Positions 1 through 7,630 of a stretch of 64,000 nt of DNA are shown here, one piece after another. The DNA comes from Streptomyces sp. P9-A4 (GTDB lineage: Bacteria > Actinomycetota > Actinomycetes > Streptomycetales > Streptomycetaceae). The notes beneath the pieces are model-generated. The model ran no database searches and was not told the origin of the DNA. It worked only from the letters and a program-made list of their open reading frames with translations. A program made the translations under genes and the position numbers. The stretch lies in assembly GCF_036634195.1 (NCBI RefSeq), contig NZ_JAZIFY010000001.1, positions 4,598,501 to 4,662,500 on the forward strand. The letters are read 5' to 3'. Every line of letters begins with the position of its first letter. Position 1 is the first letter of the stretch.

Positions 1-812
1 CGGGCGAAGGAGACGGCCTGGGCGGCCCGGCCGTCGGGGGCGGTCACGGGGCCTCGGTCGCCGCCGGAGGAGCGGTCGGCCCGCGTGAGGCCGGAGCCGG
101 CGGTGGTGGCCGTACCGCCGGAGGTGCCGTTCCCCGCGGAGGTGGCGGTGCTGTCGCGGCCCGCGGTGGCGGCCTCGTAGCGGGCGCGTTCCTCCGCGGT
201 CAGCCGGGCGAGCAGGGTGCGGGCCTCGGCCAGTTTGCCGAGGACGGCCGCCTTCTGGCGGCGGAGCTCCGCTTCGTTGCGGCGGAGTGCGGTGAGGTGC
301 CCCGCGGACTCGCCGCGGAGCTGCCGGATCGCGCCGAGTTCGCGCCGTACGGCGGTGACGGCGGCGGCCTGCCTGGCACCGGCCTTCTCGGCGAGGGCGG
401 CGCGCTCCAGGTACTCGTCGGGGTCCGAGGTGAGGGCCAGCTGCACGGCGGGGTCGAGGCCTCCGGTGCGGTACTGGGCGGCGGCCATGGCGCCGAGCCC
501 GTCGCGTGCCGTGTTGAGGCGCTGGGTCCTGCGGGCGGCCTCGTCGCGCAGCCGGTCGAAGGCGGTGCGCGCCTCGTCGGCCTTCTCCTTCGCACCGTTG
601 TACCGCTCGGTGGCGGCCTCGGCCTCCTCGTAGAGCCGGTCGACCTTCGCCTTGACCTGGGCGGTGGTGGGCCGGGGGTCCGCGTGTCCGGAGCCCTCGA
701 AGAGGGTCGTGGTCGCCGCGGAGGCGAGGGCGAGGGTGGCGGCGGTGCGGACGGCCGGGCGGCCGAACGGGGACTGCCTGGGTTTTCGGTGCGCTGCCAC
801 GAGGGCGGTCAC
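1..812 (-). CDS. Secreted NlpC/P60 (C40) family cell-wall hydrolase, N-terminal part
   Basis: The gene runs off the left edge, so only about 270 codons are visible. The GTG at 812 opens a basic N-terminus and a short hydrophobic Ala-rich stretch ending near an H-A-D sequence, read as a signal peptide. Residues about 50-200 are rich in A, E, R and L and look coiled-coil (for example KVDRLYEEAEAATERY). A Ser/Thr/Gly-rich linker follows, and the visible end, RAAQAVSFA, is the usual opening of an NlpC/P60 domain. The catalytic Cys-His region lies outside the window. Coiled coil plus C40 domain is the RipA-like layout of secreted D-Glu/meso-DAP endopeptidases of actinobacteria, and the neighbour M23 peptidase also fits cell-wall remodelling. 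The family call rests on architecture and context, since the catalytic motif is not seen. Confidence 0.75.
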   Translation of the reverse strand, partial: MTALVAAHRKPRQSPFGRPAVRTAATLALASAATTTLFEGSGHADPRPTTAQVKAKVDRLYEEAEAATERYNGAKEKADEARTAFDRLRDEAARRTQRLNTARDGLGAMAAAQYRTGGLDPAVQLALTSDPDEYLERAALAEKAGARQAAAVTAVRRELGAIRQLRGESAGHLTALRRNEAELRRQKAAVLGKLAEARTLLARLTAEERARYEAATAGRDSTATSAGNGTSGGTATTAGSGLTRADRSSGGDRGPVTAPDGRAAQAVSFA

Positions 813-1143
813 ATCCTCGGTTCGAGGGGGGAGGGCCCGCCGGGGCCGACGGCGGGCCGTCACAGGGGAGACGGCCCGCCGCCGGGTTTTTCGGCGGGGG
901 TGACCGACAACCGCCGGATCGCCGGCGGTGGTGGGGAGCCGGCCACCTGGTGCAGGACGCTAAACCTGAGGTCACGCCGGGACGGTGGGTTGATCGCTAT
1001 TGGCGCCAGTTGATATGCCGAGGACCGAACTCTTTCGCCCGGAGTGAGGGTCCGGGGACATTCCGTATGACCGCACGACCGAGAAGCGGGAGTGGGTGGA
1101 CCCGGCCGGAGGGTGGTGCTAGGGCCCCGTTAGGCTCCGACCC
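813..1143. promoter_or_regulatory. Divergent intergenic region; leader of the NlpC/P60 gene
   Basis: This 331-base gap holds no convincing gene. Read on the minus strand, a TAGCGT box at 962-957 could be the -10 element of the NlpC/P60 gene, giving a leader of about 140 nt. The leader has strong secondary structure: an 11-bp perfect stem (GGCGGGCCGTC with GACGGCCCGCC, about 852-882) next to an alternative GCCGCCGAAAAACCCGGCGG hairpin. I looked for the conserved c-di-AMP (ydaO) riboswitch segments found before some Streptomyces cell-wall hydrolase genes and did not find them. Confidence 0.4.
1131..1136 (+). promoter_or_regulatory. TAGGCT -10 box, probable leaderless promoter
   Basis: TAGGCT matches the Streptomyces TAGNNT -10 consensus and ends 7 bases before the ATG at 1144. 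There is no purine-rich ribosome-binding site before that ATG. Transcription would start at or next to the start codon, giving a leaderless mRNA. This is inferred from spacing only. Confidence 0.5.
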
Positions 1144-1497
1144 ATGGACGTACTCATCAATGTCTTCGTCGCCCTGCACATCATCGGAATCGCCTCCCTC
1201 CTCGGCGGCTTCCTCACCCAGATGAAGGCGATGGGCGCCGGTACGGCCCGCTTCAGCCCCCCGATGCTGCACGGCGCGCTGACCATGCTGGTCACGGGTG
1301 TCGCCCTCGTCGGCCTCAACCAGGCGGACGACCAGACGGTGAACAACCTCAAGGTCGGGATCAAGCTGCTGATCCTCGTGGTCGTCCTCGGCCTCGTCTA
1401 CGTCAAGCGGGACGAGGAGAAGGTCGACAAGGGCCTCTTCGCCGCCGTCGGCGGTCTGACCATGGCGAACATCTTCATCGCGACCCTCTGGGTGTGA
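1144..1497 (+). CDS. Small integral membrane protein, unknown function
   Basis: A 117-residue protein made almost entirely of hydrophobic helices: MDVLINVFVALHIIGIASLL at the start, a second segment around HGALTMLVTGVALVGL, a third (KLLILVVVLGLVYV) and a C-terminal hydrophobic end. Short loops carry charged residues (DDQTVNN, KRDEEKVDKG). Three or four membrane helices are expected. It lies alone between the NlpC/P60 gene and pcrA, both with their own promoters. It resembles the small hypothetical membrane proteins found beside pcrA in streptomycetes. No catalytic motif is visible and I assign no function. Confidence 0.8.
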   Translation: MDVLINVFVALHIIGIASLLGGFLTQMKAMGAGTARFSPPMLHGALTMLVTGVALVGLNQADDQTVNNLKVGIKLLILVVVLGLVYVKRDEEKVDKGLFAAVGGLTMANIFIATLWV

Positions 1498-1550
1498 GCG
1501 CTTCCACAGCGCGGGTCCCGAAGGCGGGCCCGGATGTCGGTGGGGCGTCC

Positions 1551-1556
1551 TAGACT
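1551..1556 (+). promoter_or_regulatory. TAGACT -10 box of pcrA
   Basis: TAGACT is a strong match to the streptomycete vegetative -10 consensus and lies 9 bases before the pcrA ATG at 1566. No ribosome-binding site is visible between them, so the transcript is probably leaderless or nearly so. Confidence 0.55.
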
Positions 1557-1565
1557 CGTGAGGCG

Positions 1566-4016
1566 ATGAGCAGCCTCTTTGACGACAGCTTCCTGGCCGG
1601 CCTCCAGAACCACTCCTCGGAGGAGCCCCCGCCCCATTCCGAGGACGACGAGCACGGCTCCCCGGCCGTGGAGGACGTCCCGCACGACCTCTTCGGGGAG
1701 CACTTCGACGTGCCCCCGCCCGCCCGGGACGCGTACTACCGCGACGGTGCCCACCGGCCCGTCGTGGACCCCGCCGCGCTCCTGGACGGGCTGAACGAAC
1801 AGCAGCGCGCCGCCGTCGTCCACACCGACACCCCGCTGCTCATCGTGGCCGGCGCCGGCTCCGGGAAGACCCGGGTGCTCACCCACCGCATCGCCCACCT
1901 CCTGGGCACGCGTCATGTGCACCCCGGCCAGATACTCGCGATCACCTTCACCAACAAGGCCGCCGGCGAGATGAAGGAGCGCGTCGAGCACCTCGTCGGG
2001 CCGCGGGCCAACGCGATGTGGGTGATGACCTTCCACAGCGCGTGCGTCCGCATCCTGCGCCGCGAGTCGAAGAGGCTCGGCTTCACCTCCTCCTTCTCGA
2101 TCTACGACGCCGCCGACTCCAAGCGGCTGATGTCCCTGGTCTGCCGTGATCTGGACCTCGACCCGAAGAAGTTCCCGCCGAAGTCGTTCAGCGCCAAGAT
2201 CTCGAACCTCAAGAACGAGCTGATCGACGAGGAGACCTTCGCCGACCAGGCCGTCGACGGTTTCGAGAAGACGCTCGCCGAGGCGTACCGGATGTACCAG
2301 GCGCGGCTGCGCGAGGCCAACGCCCTGGACTTCGACGACATCATCATGACGACGGTCCATCTGCTCCAGGCGTTCCCCGACGTCGCCGAGCACTACCGCC
2401 GGCGCTTCCGGCACGTGCTCGTCGACGAGTACCAGGACACCAACCACGCCCAGTACACCCTGGTGCGGGAGCTCGTCGGCACCGGTTACGAGGATCTCGG
2501 CCCGGCCGAGCTGTGCGTCGTCGGTGACGCCGACCAGTCGATCTACGCCTTCCGCGGCGCGACCATCCGCAACATCCTCCAGTTCGAGGAGGACTACCCG
2601 GACGCGACGACGATCCTCCTGGAGCAGAACTACCGCTCCACGCAGACGATCCTCTCCGCCGCCAACGCCGTCATCGAGCGCAACGAGTCCCGCCGCCCCA
2701 AGAACCTCTGGACCAACGCGGGCGCGGGCGCGCAGATCACCGGCTACGTCGCGGACACCGAGCACGACGAGGCGCAGTTCGTCGCCGACGAGATCGACCG
2801 GCTCACGGACGCGGGCGAGGCCAAGGCCGGGGACGTCGCCGTCTTCTACCGGACCAACGCCCAGTCGCGTGTCTTCGAGGAGATCTTCATCCGCGTCGGA
2901 CTGCCGTACAAGGTCGTCGGCGGTGTGCGCTTCTACGAGCGCAAGGAGGTCAGGGACGTCCTCGCGTACCTGCGCGTCCTCGCCAACCCCGAGGACAACG
3001 TGCCGCTGCGCCGCATCCTCAACGTCCCCAAGCGGGGCATCGGCGAGCGCGCCGAGGCCATGATCGACGCACTGTCGCTGCGCGAGAAGATCACCTTCCC
3101 GCAGGCCCTCAAGCGGGTCGACGAGGCGTACGGCATGGCCGCGCGCTCGGCGAACGCCGTGAAGCGGTTCAACGCGCTCATGGACGAGCTGCGCACCGTC
3201 GTCGAGTCCGGCGCCGGCCCCGCCGTCGTCCTGGAGGCCGTCCTGGAGCGGACGGGCTATCTGGCCGAGCTCCAGGCCTCGACGGACCCGCAGGACGAGA
3301 CCCGGATCGAGAACCTCCAGGAACTCGCGGCCGTGGCGCTGGAGTTCGAGCAGGAGCGTGGCGAGGAGCCCGCGACGCTCGCCGAGTTCCTGGAGAAGGT
3401 CGCGCTCGTCGCGGACTCCGACCAGATCCCGGACGAGGACGAGGAGGGCCGGGGCGTCATCACGCTGATGACGCTGCACACCGCCAAGGGCCTCGAATTC
3501 CCGGTGGTGTTCCTGACGGGAATGGAGGACGGCGTGTTCCCGCACATGCGCGCCCTCGGCCAGGCGAAGGAGCTGGAGGAGGAGCGGCGCCTCGCGTACG
3601 TGGGCATCACGCGCGCGCGTGAGCGGCTCTACCTCACGCGCTCGTCGATGCGCAGCGCCTGGGGCCAGCCCTCGTACAACCCGGCCTCGCGGTTCCTGGA
3701 GGAGATCCCGCCCGCGTACCTGGAGTGGAAGCGGACCGGTCCGATGGCGAAGCCCGCCGGGCCGACCTCGGGGATCACCTCCTCGCTCTCCTCCGCGCGC
3801 TCGCGCTCGGGCCCCTCGGGGTTCGCCACCCGGCGTGCCGGGGAGAAGCCGGTGATCTCGCTCCAGGTCGGCGACCGGGTCACCCACGACCAGTTCGGCC
3901 TCGGCACGGTCATGGCGGTGACCGGCGTGGGCGCGGACGCCCAGGCGACGATCGACTTCGGCGACGAGAAGCCGAAGCGGCTGCTGCTGCGGTACGCGCC
4001 GGTCGAGAAGCTGTAG
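1566..4016 (+). CDS. pcrA: ATP-dependent 3'-5' DNA helicase PcrA/UvrD
   Basis: An 816-residue superfamily 1A helicase that unwinds DNA in nucleotide-excision and replication repair. The full motif set is present: Q-motif region LNEQQRAAV near residue 78, Walker A AGAGSGKT at 95-102, Walker B DEYQDTNHAQ, motif III GDADQSIYAFRGA, motif IV QNYRST, motif V around TLHTAKGLEFPVVFLTG and motif VI YVGITRARERLYL. The C-terminal part (LQVGDRVTHDQFGLGTV) is the Tudor-like PcrA/UvrD tail that in other bacteria contacts RNA polymerase. A roughly 75-residue acidic N-terminal extension precedes the helicase core, as in mycobacterial UvrD1. The ATG at 1566 follows a TAGACT promoter. A strong hairpin at 4105-4145 ends the unit. 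Confidence 0.97.
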   Translation: MSSLFDDSFLAGLQNHSSEEPPPHSEDDEHGSPAVEDVPHDLFGEHFDVPPPARDAYYRDGAHRPVVDPAALLDGLNEQQRAAVVHTDTPLLIVAGAGSGKTRVLTHRIAHLLGTRHVHPGQILAITFTNKAAGEMKERVEHLVGPRANAMWVMTFHSACVRILRRESKRLGFTSSFSIYDAADSKRLMSLVCRDLDLDPKKFPPKSFSAKISNLKNELIDEETFADQAVDGFEKTLAEAYRMYQARLREANALDFDDIIMTTVHLLQAFPDVAEHYRRRFRHVLVDEYQDTNHAQYTLVRELVGTGYEDLGPAELCVVGDADQSIYAFRGATIRNILQFEEDYPDATTILLEQNYRSTQTILSAANAVIERNESRRPKNLWTNAGAGAQITGYVADTEHDEAQFVADEIDRLTDAGEAKAGDVAVFYRTNAQSRVFEEIFIRVGLPYKVVGGVRFYERKEVRDVLAYLRVLANPEDNVPLRRILNVPKRGIGERAEAMIDALSLREKITFPQALKRVDEAYGMAARSANAVKRFNALMDELRTVVESGAGPAVVLEAVLERTGYLAELQASTDPQDETRIENLQELAAVALEFEQERGEEPATLAEFLEKVALVADSDQIPDEDEEGRGVITLMTLHTAKGLEFPVVFLTGMEDGVFPHMRALGQAKELEEERRLAYVGITRARERLYLTRSSMRSAWGQPSYNPASRFLEEIPPAYLEWKRTGPMAKPAGPTSGITSSLSSARSRSGPSGFATRRAGEKPVISLQVGDRVTHDQFGLGTVMAVTGVGADAQATIDFGDEKPKRLLLRYAPVEKL

Positions 4017-4104
4017 CGGCGGGGGAGGCCTCCCTGTCCGAGCGGCGGGGGGAAGCCTCCCCGCCCACGCGGGCGGGGGAGGTCTCCCCGGACCGTGACG
4101 AACG

Positions 4105-4145
4105 ACAGGAGCGGGCCCCGGCTTTCGGCCGGGGCCCGCTCCTGT
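4105..4145. terminator. Bidirectional hairpin terminator between pcrA and the M23 gene
   Basis: An 18-bp perfect inverted repeat (arms 4105-4122 and 4128-4145, ACAGGAGCGGGCCCCGGC) surrounds a 5-base loop. It sits between two convergent genes, so it can stop transcription from both sides. There is no long U-tract, as is common in Streptomyces. The preceding 4020-4090 stretch is repetitive (several GGGGGAGGCCTCCC-like units). Confidence 0.8.
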
Positions 4146-4164
4146 GCGTACGGGCGAGGTGGGG

Positions 4165-5814
4165 TCAGCGGGTCGGGTCGAGGCCGTGGCTGCGCAGCCA
4201 CGGCAGCGGGTCGATCGCGGAGCCGCCGCCCGGCCGGACCTCGAAGTGGAGGTGCGGGCCGGTGGAGTTGCCGGAGTCGCCGGAGTACGCGATGACGTCG
4301 CCGGCCTTCACATGGCCGGAGCGGATCTTGGCGCTGCTGAGGTGGCAGTACCAGGTCTCGGTGCCGTCCGGGGCGGTCACGATCACCATGTTGCCGTAGG
4401 CGCTGTTCAGCTGGGTGCGGACGGTGCCGTCCGTCGCGGCCATCACGGGCGTGCCGGTGAAGACGGGGAAGTCGATGCCGGTGTGCACGGACATCCAGTT
4501 GACGCCCGCCTGGCCGAAGCGCGCGCTGAGCCGGTGGAGCTCAACCGGCAGCACGTACTTGGGACGCAGCGCCTCCTTGCGGGCCGCCTCCTCCTCGCGC
4601 TTCTTCTTGTCGGCCGCCTGGCGCTGCCGGAGGTCGATGCGCTCCTGGGTGCGGCTGGCGCGGTCGCCGAAGTCGCGGGCGTCGGCGCTGAGGGCGGCGA
4701 GCTGGGTGTCGAGCGCGTTGTTGGCGGCGACCTGCTTGACCGAGGCCGGGTCGGCGGCGGCGAGCGCGGTGGTGTCCTTCTGGCCGCTGTCGGTGCCGGG
4801 GCCGGTGATGCCGCCGACGGACGCGGCGGCGATGCCGGCGACCCCCATGACGCAGGCGGAGGGAACGGCGACGGTCAGCAGCGCGGAACGCTTGGCGGGG
4901 GTACGGCGACGGCCGCGGCTGCCGCCGGAGGGGCGGCGCACGGGGCGCCCGCCGAGGGGGGCGTCGGTACGGACCTCGGCGGCGGGCCGGTCGTCCGGGT
5001 CCGCGGCGGCCTCGGTGTCGGTGTCGGCCTCGAAGTCGGCTTCGGCGGTGGCGTGGTCGGCGTCGAAGCCGGACTCCTCGTCGAGGTCCGGGTGGACCTC
5101 GGCCGCGGCCGTCTCCGCCTCGGGCTCGTAGGCGAAGGCGAACTCCGCGGTGTGCTCGGGCTGCGGGCTGTACTGCTGCGGGACGACCGGCTCGGCCTCC
5201 GGGGCCGCCTGGTTCCACGCGGTCGCGTCGTAGGCGCCGGTGTCGGCGGCGAAGGCGGGGGCGGCCCACTGGCCGGTGGCGTCGTAGGCCTCGTAGCCGT
5301 ATGTGCCCTGGGCCGCGTAGGCGCCGGAGTGGACGGTCTCGTACTGACCGGTGTGCTGGGCCTCGGTCCAGGCGGACGCGTCCCACTGGCCGGTGGTGTC
5401 GTACGAGGCGGCGGAGTCGTACTGCGGGGCGGCGGCGTACTGGCCGGTCATCGTCCCGTAGGTGCCCGTGGTGTTGTACGAGCCGGTCGTGTCGTACGAG
5501 CCCGTGGTGTCGTAGGCGCCGGTGGTGTTCCACTGGCCCGTGGTGTCCCACTGGCCGGTCGTGTCGTGCTGCCCGTACTGCGCGGTGGCGTACTGGGCGG
5601 GGTCGTACCGCGTGGTGTCGTACTGACCCGTGGTGGTGTCGTACTGCCCCGTCGTGCCGTACGTGCCGGTGGCGTCGTACTGGCCGAGGTCCCACTGGCC
5701 GCTGTGGTCGGCGGTGCCGTCGGGACAGGAGCCGTGGAGCGGGTCGACTCCGTAACCGCTGGTGGTGTGGGCGCCGTCTCCGGCGTACCCGGCGTGGGGG
5801 TGCTGGTCGTTCAC
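4165..5814 (-). CDS. Membrane-anchored M23 metallopeptidase with a Tyr/Thr/Gly-rich cytoplasmic repeat region
   Basis: A 549-residue LytM-type zinc peptidase expected to cut peptidoglycan cross-links outside the cell. The last ~110 residues are the M23 domain, with zinc/catalytic motifs HTGIDF and HLHFEV. Upstream lie a charged coiled-coil-like stretch (RTQERIDLRQRQAADKKKREEEAARKE region) and one hydrophobic segment near residues 305-330 preceded by RGRRRTPAKR, giving a type II anchor. The first ~300 residues would therefore be cytoplasmic. They hold irregular repeats such as QYDTTG, QWDTTG and SYDTTG (about residues 25-140), followed by an acidic stretch. GTG 5814 is preferred over TTG 5817 because it follows a purine-rich stretch. 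The mycobacterial neighbour of uvrD1 is also an M23 peptidase, which supports conserved synteny. Confidence 0.9.
   Translation of the reverse strand: MNDQHPHAGYAGDGAHTTSGYGVDPLHGSCPDGTADHSGQWDLGQYDATGTYGTTGQYDTTTGQYDTTRYDPAQYATAQYGQHDTTGQWDTTGQWNTTGAYDTTGSYDTTGSYNTTGTYGTMTGQYAAAPQYDSAASYDTTGQWDASAWTEAQHTGQYETVHSGAYAAQGTYGYEAYDATGQWAAPAFAADTGAYDATAWNQAAPEAEPVVPQQYSPQPEHTAEFAFAYEPEAETAAAEVHPDLDEESGFDADHATAEADFEADTDTEAAADPDDRPAAEVRTDAPLGGRPVRRPSGGSRGRRRTPAKRSALLTVAVPSACVMGVAGIAAASVGGITGPGTDSGQKDTTALAAADPASVKQVAANNALDTQLAALSADARDFGDRASRTQERIDLRQRQAADKKKREEEAARKEALRPKYVLPVELHRLSARFGQAGVNWMSVHTGIDFPVFTGTPVMAATDGTVRTQLNSAYGNMVIVTAPDGTETWYCHLSSAKIRSGHVKAGDVIAYSGDSGNSTGPHLHFEVRPGGGSAIDPLPWLRSHGLDPTR
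5394..5730 (-). repeat. Degenerate tandem repeat coding YDTTGQ-type peptides
   Basis: The DNA repeats a motif like GTGGTGTCGTACTGGCC every 18 to 24 bases. In the M23 protein this becomes a run of units of the form [QSA][YW][DN]TTG. The period varies and the units are imperfect, so this is a low-complexity protein domain and not a satellite. Tyr, Trp, Thr, Gln and Gly dominate and there is almost no Lys. Confidence 0.8.
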
Positions 5815-6037
5815 CAACGTCTCTCTCGCCTCGGCAGCAGGACCAGTCCGGGGCGGGCCCGACGAGGGGTGTCCCGGGGGTAAGCAGTGGCGCGACTGTA
5901 CCCGGCGGTATGCGCAGCCGACAATCTTCGGAAGGGTTCGCAGCCGTAGGAAACGGGCAATCGGCCGTGTTTCGCCAGCTCACGGAGCGAGCTTTGGCCT
6001 TGTGTTCGAGGAACGTTCGAAGAACGGTCTCCGCGTG

Positions 6038-6832
6038 TCAGGCGACGGCGCCGGCGCCCGGCTCCGCTTCCCGCGTCCCCACGGCCTCCGTCCCGCCGTC
6101 CGCGTCGAGGGCCTCCCGGACCCCGGCGGCCACCGTCGGATGCGCGGGCAGCGCGAGATGGCCGATCCCGCTGACCCGGACGTTGTGCGCGAGCAGATCG
6201 GGATGGTCGAGACGGGCCGTCTCCACCGGCACCATCACCTGGTCGAGATCGCTCCAGAAACTCACGAAACGGGTCCGGCAGCCCGGCGCCGGACCCGCCA
6301 GCTCCCGCAGCACCTCGGAACCCGGCCGCATCTGCCGCACCAGCGGATGCGCGTCGGCGAGCGGGGCCACCGTGGTGCCGGAATGCGGGGTTCCCAGCAT
6401 GACCAGGGTGCGCACCCGGGCGTCACCGCCCAGACGCTGTACGTAATAACGGGCGATGAGCCCGCCCAGACTGTGTCCGACGATGTCGACCTCGGCGTGT
6501 CCCGTACGGGCGCGGATCTCCTCCACCCGGCGGCCGAGCAGCTCCGCGGCGGCCCGCAGGTCGCAGGTGAGCGGCGAGTAGTTGAGCGACTCGACATGGT
6601 CGCGGCCGTTACGGAGGAGGGAACGGCGTAGGAGGACGAAGACCGAACGGTTGTCGACGAATCCGTGCAGCAGGATCACCGGGCGCCGGCCCGGGGTGAT
6701 CGAAGCCGGGGGAACGGTGGGGGAGAGGCGCTCGGCCACGATCCCGGAGGGGTAGAGGACGAGATGTCCGGTGAGGATCGCGAGCTCGAGGGCGGCGGCC
6801 TTCATCAGGGTGGTGACCTTGGTGAACTCCAT
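6038..6832 (-). CDS. Lipase-like alpha/beta hydrolase (triacylglycerol lipase / PGAP1-like family)
   Basis: A 264-residue alpha/beta-hydrolase. The oxyanion-region motif PVILLHGF is followed by the nucleophile elbow GHSLGG (Ser in DIVGHSLGGLIARYYV), and LGTPHSGTT is typical of bacterial lipases and the PGAP1-like group. The likely acid and His lie in the last third (FWSDLDQVMVP and GHLALP). The N-terminus (MKAAALELAILTGHLVLYPSG) is hydrophobic and could be a membrane anchor or signal. ATG 6832 was chosen because GGGAGG lies 8-9 bases before it; longer in-frame openings lack such a site. It stands alone. Substrate is unknown; an esterase or acyl-lipid hydrolase is plausible. Confidence 0.85.
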   Translation of the reverse strand: MEFTKVTTLMKAAALELAILTGHLVLYPSGIVAERLSPTVPPASITPGRRPVILLHGFVDNRSVFVLLRRSLLRNGRDHVESLNYSPLTCDLRAAAELLGRRVEEIRARTGHAEVDIVGHSLGGLIARYYVQRLGGDARVRTLVMLGTPHSGTTVAPLADAHPLVRQMRPGSEVLRELAGPAPGCRTRFVSFWSDLDQVMVPVETARLDHPDLLAHNVRVSGIGHLALPAHPTVAAGVREALDADGGTEAVGTREAEPGAGAVA

Positions 6833-7134
6833 GGCCGGCCTCCCGAACGGTACGCGGGGCCGAACGGTACGCCGGTACGCCGTGCCCCCGCGCCGCACGG
6901 ACGGCGGCACGGAGGCACGGCGACCTCGTCGCGGCTCCCTTCGCGCCTCGCCCCGCTTGCGGCTGGTGGGCCCAGGAGGAGGGCCCGAAAGCGGGGTGAT
7001 GCGCAGAGCGAACATGTCCCACGTGTGATTTCCCCCTCGGTCGCCACCGCGAAACGGCCGGTTGCGGGATGCTGGCGATAACGTTCGTTCACCTCCCCGG
7101 CAATCAGGCGCGGGGGTCGCATGTGGAGGCAGTG
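6833..7134. promoter_or_regulatory. Divergent region between the lipase-like gene and icmB
   Basis: This 302-base gap holds no gene I can support. Its lipase-side end contains two copies of CCGAACGGTACGC (6843-6855 and 6860-6872) and a partial third (CGGTACGC, 6873-6880), just upstream of the ribosome-binding site at 6840. A purine-rich GGAGG at 7123-7127 serves icmB. A possible icmB promoter lies around the GCGATAACGTTCG stretch at 7074-7086. Confidence 0.4.
6843..6880 (-). repeat. Short direct repeats CCGAACGGTACGC upstream of the lipase-like gene
   Basis: Two perfect 13-base copies lie 17 bases apart start to start, and an 8-base partial copy is directly adjacent. The spacing and position just before the ribosome-binding site suggest a regulator-binding site or an RNA feature in the 5' leader. 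No known regulator consensus was recognised. Confidence 0.55.
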
Positions 7135-7542
7135 ATGGGTGTGACCGGTCCGATCCGCGTGGTGGTGGCCAAGCCGGGTCTCGACGGCCACGATCGCGGG
7201 GCCAAGGTGATCGCGCGGGCACTCCGCGACGCCGGTATGGAGGTCATCTACACCGGCCTCCACCAGACGCCGGAGCAGATCGTCGACACCGCGATCCAGG
7301 AGGACGCCGACGCGATCGGCCTCTCGATCCTCTCGGGCGCGCACAACACGCTGTTCGCCAAGGTCCTGGAGCTCCTCAAGGACCGTGACGCGGAGGACAT
7401 CAAGGTCTTCGGCGGCGGCATCATCCCGGAGGCGGACATCGCGCCGCTCAAGGAGAAGGGCGTGGCGGAGATCTTCACGCCCGGCGCCACGACCGCGTCC
7501 ATCGTCGACTGGGTGAACGCGAACGTCCGCGTGGCCGCGTAA
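7135..7542 (+). CDS. icmB: Cobalamin-binding small subunit of isobutyryl-CoA mutase
   Basis: A 135-residue B12-binding domain protein. IcmB pairs with the large IcmA subunit to interconvert isobutyryl-CoA and n-butyryl-CoA with adenosylcobalamin. The base-off/His-on signature DxHxxG is present as DGHDRG (Asp17, His19), followed by the typical SILSG and GGGIIP segments. Length and sequence match the stand-alone small subunit and not a full methylmalonyl-CoA mutase. ATG 7135 is preceded by GTGGAGGC; an upstream in-frame ATG at 7069 has no such site. The large subunit is not in this window, so the partner is encoded elsewhere. sucCD lies 9.6 kb downstream and belongs to the same succinyl-CoA-linked area of metabolism. 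Confidence 0.93.
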   Translation: MGVTGPIRVVVAKPGLDGHDRGAKVIARALRDAGMEVIYTGLHQTPEQIVDTAIQEDADAIGLSILSGAHNTLFAKVLELLKDRDAEDIKVFGGGIIPEADIAPLKEKGVAEIFTPGATTASIVDWVNANVRVAA

Positions 7543-7584
7543 CCCTTCGGGGAGCCGGCGCGCCGCTTCGGTAACCGTTTTCGG

Positions 7585-7609
7585 GGCCCTCCCCCCTCGG
7601 GGGAGGGCC
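7585..7609. terminator. Hairpin between convergent icmB and DUF5691 genes
   Basis: GGCCCTCCCC and GGGGAGGGCC form a 10-bp stem around a short loop, followed by TTCC. It lies in the 88-base gap between two convergent genes and can serve both. Confidence 0.7.
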
Positions 7610-7630
7610 TTCCGCGTGTCCGGCCCGGGT

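Noticed and set aside
813..962. c-di-AMP (ydaO) riboswitch before the NlpC/P60 gene
   Set aside because: Searched because such genes often carry one; the conserved GGGGAACC-, GTGAAT- and AGCTAAC-like segments are not present in order.
1398..3887. 829-codon minus-strand open frame opposite pcrA
   Set aside because: It is the antisense shadow of a high-GC gene: composition is G/V/R/D-rich with no motif, while the plus strand holds all helicase motifs.
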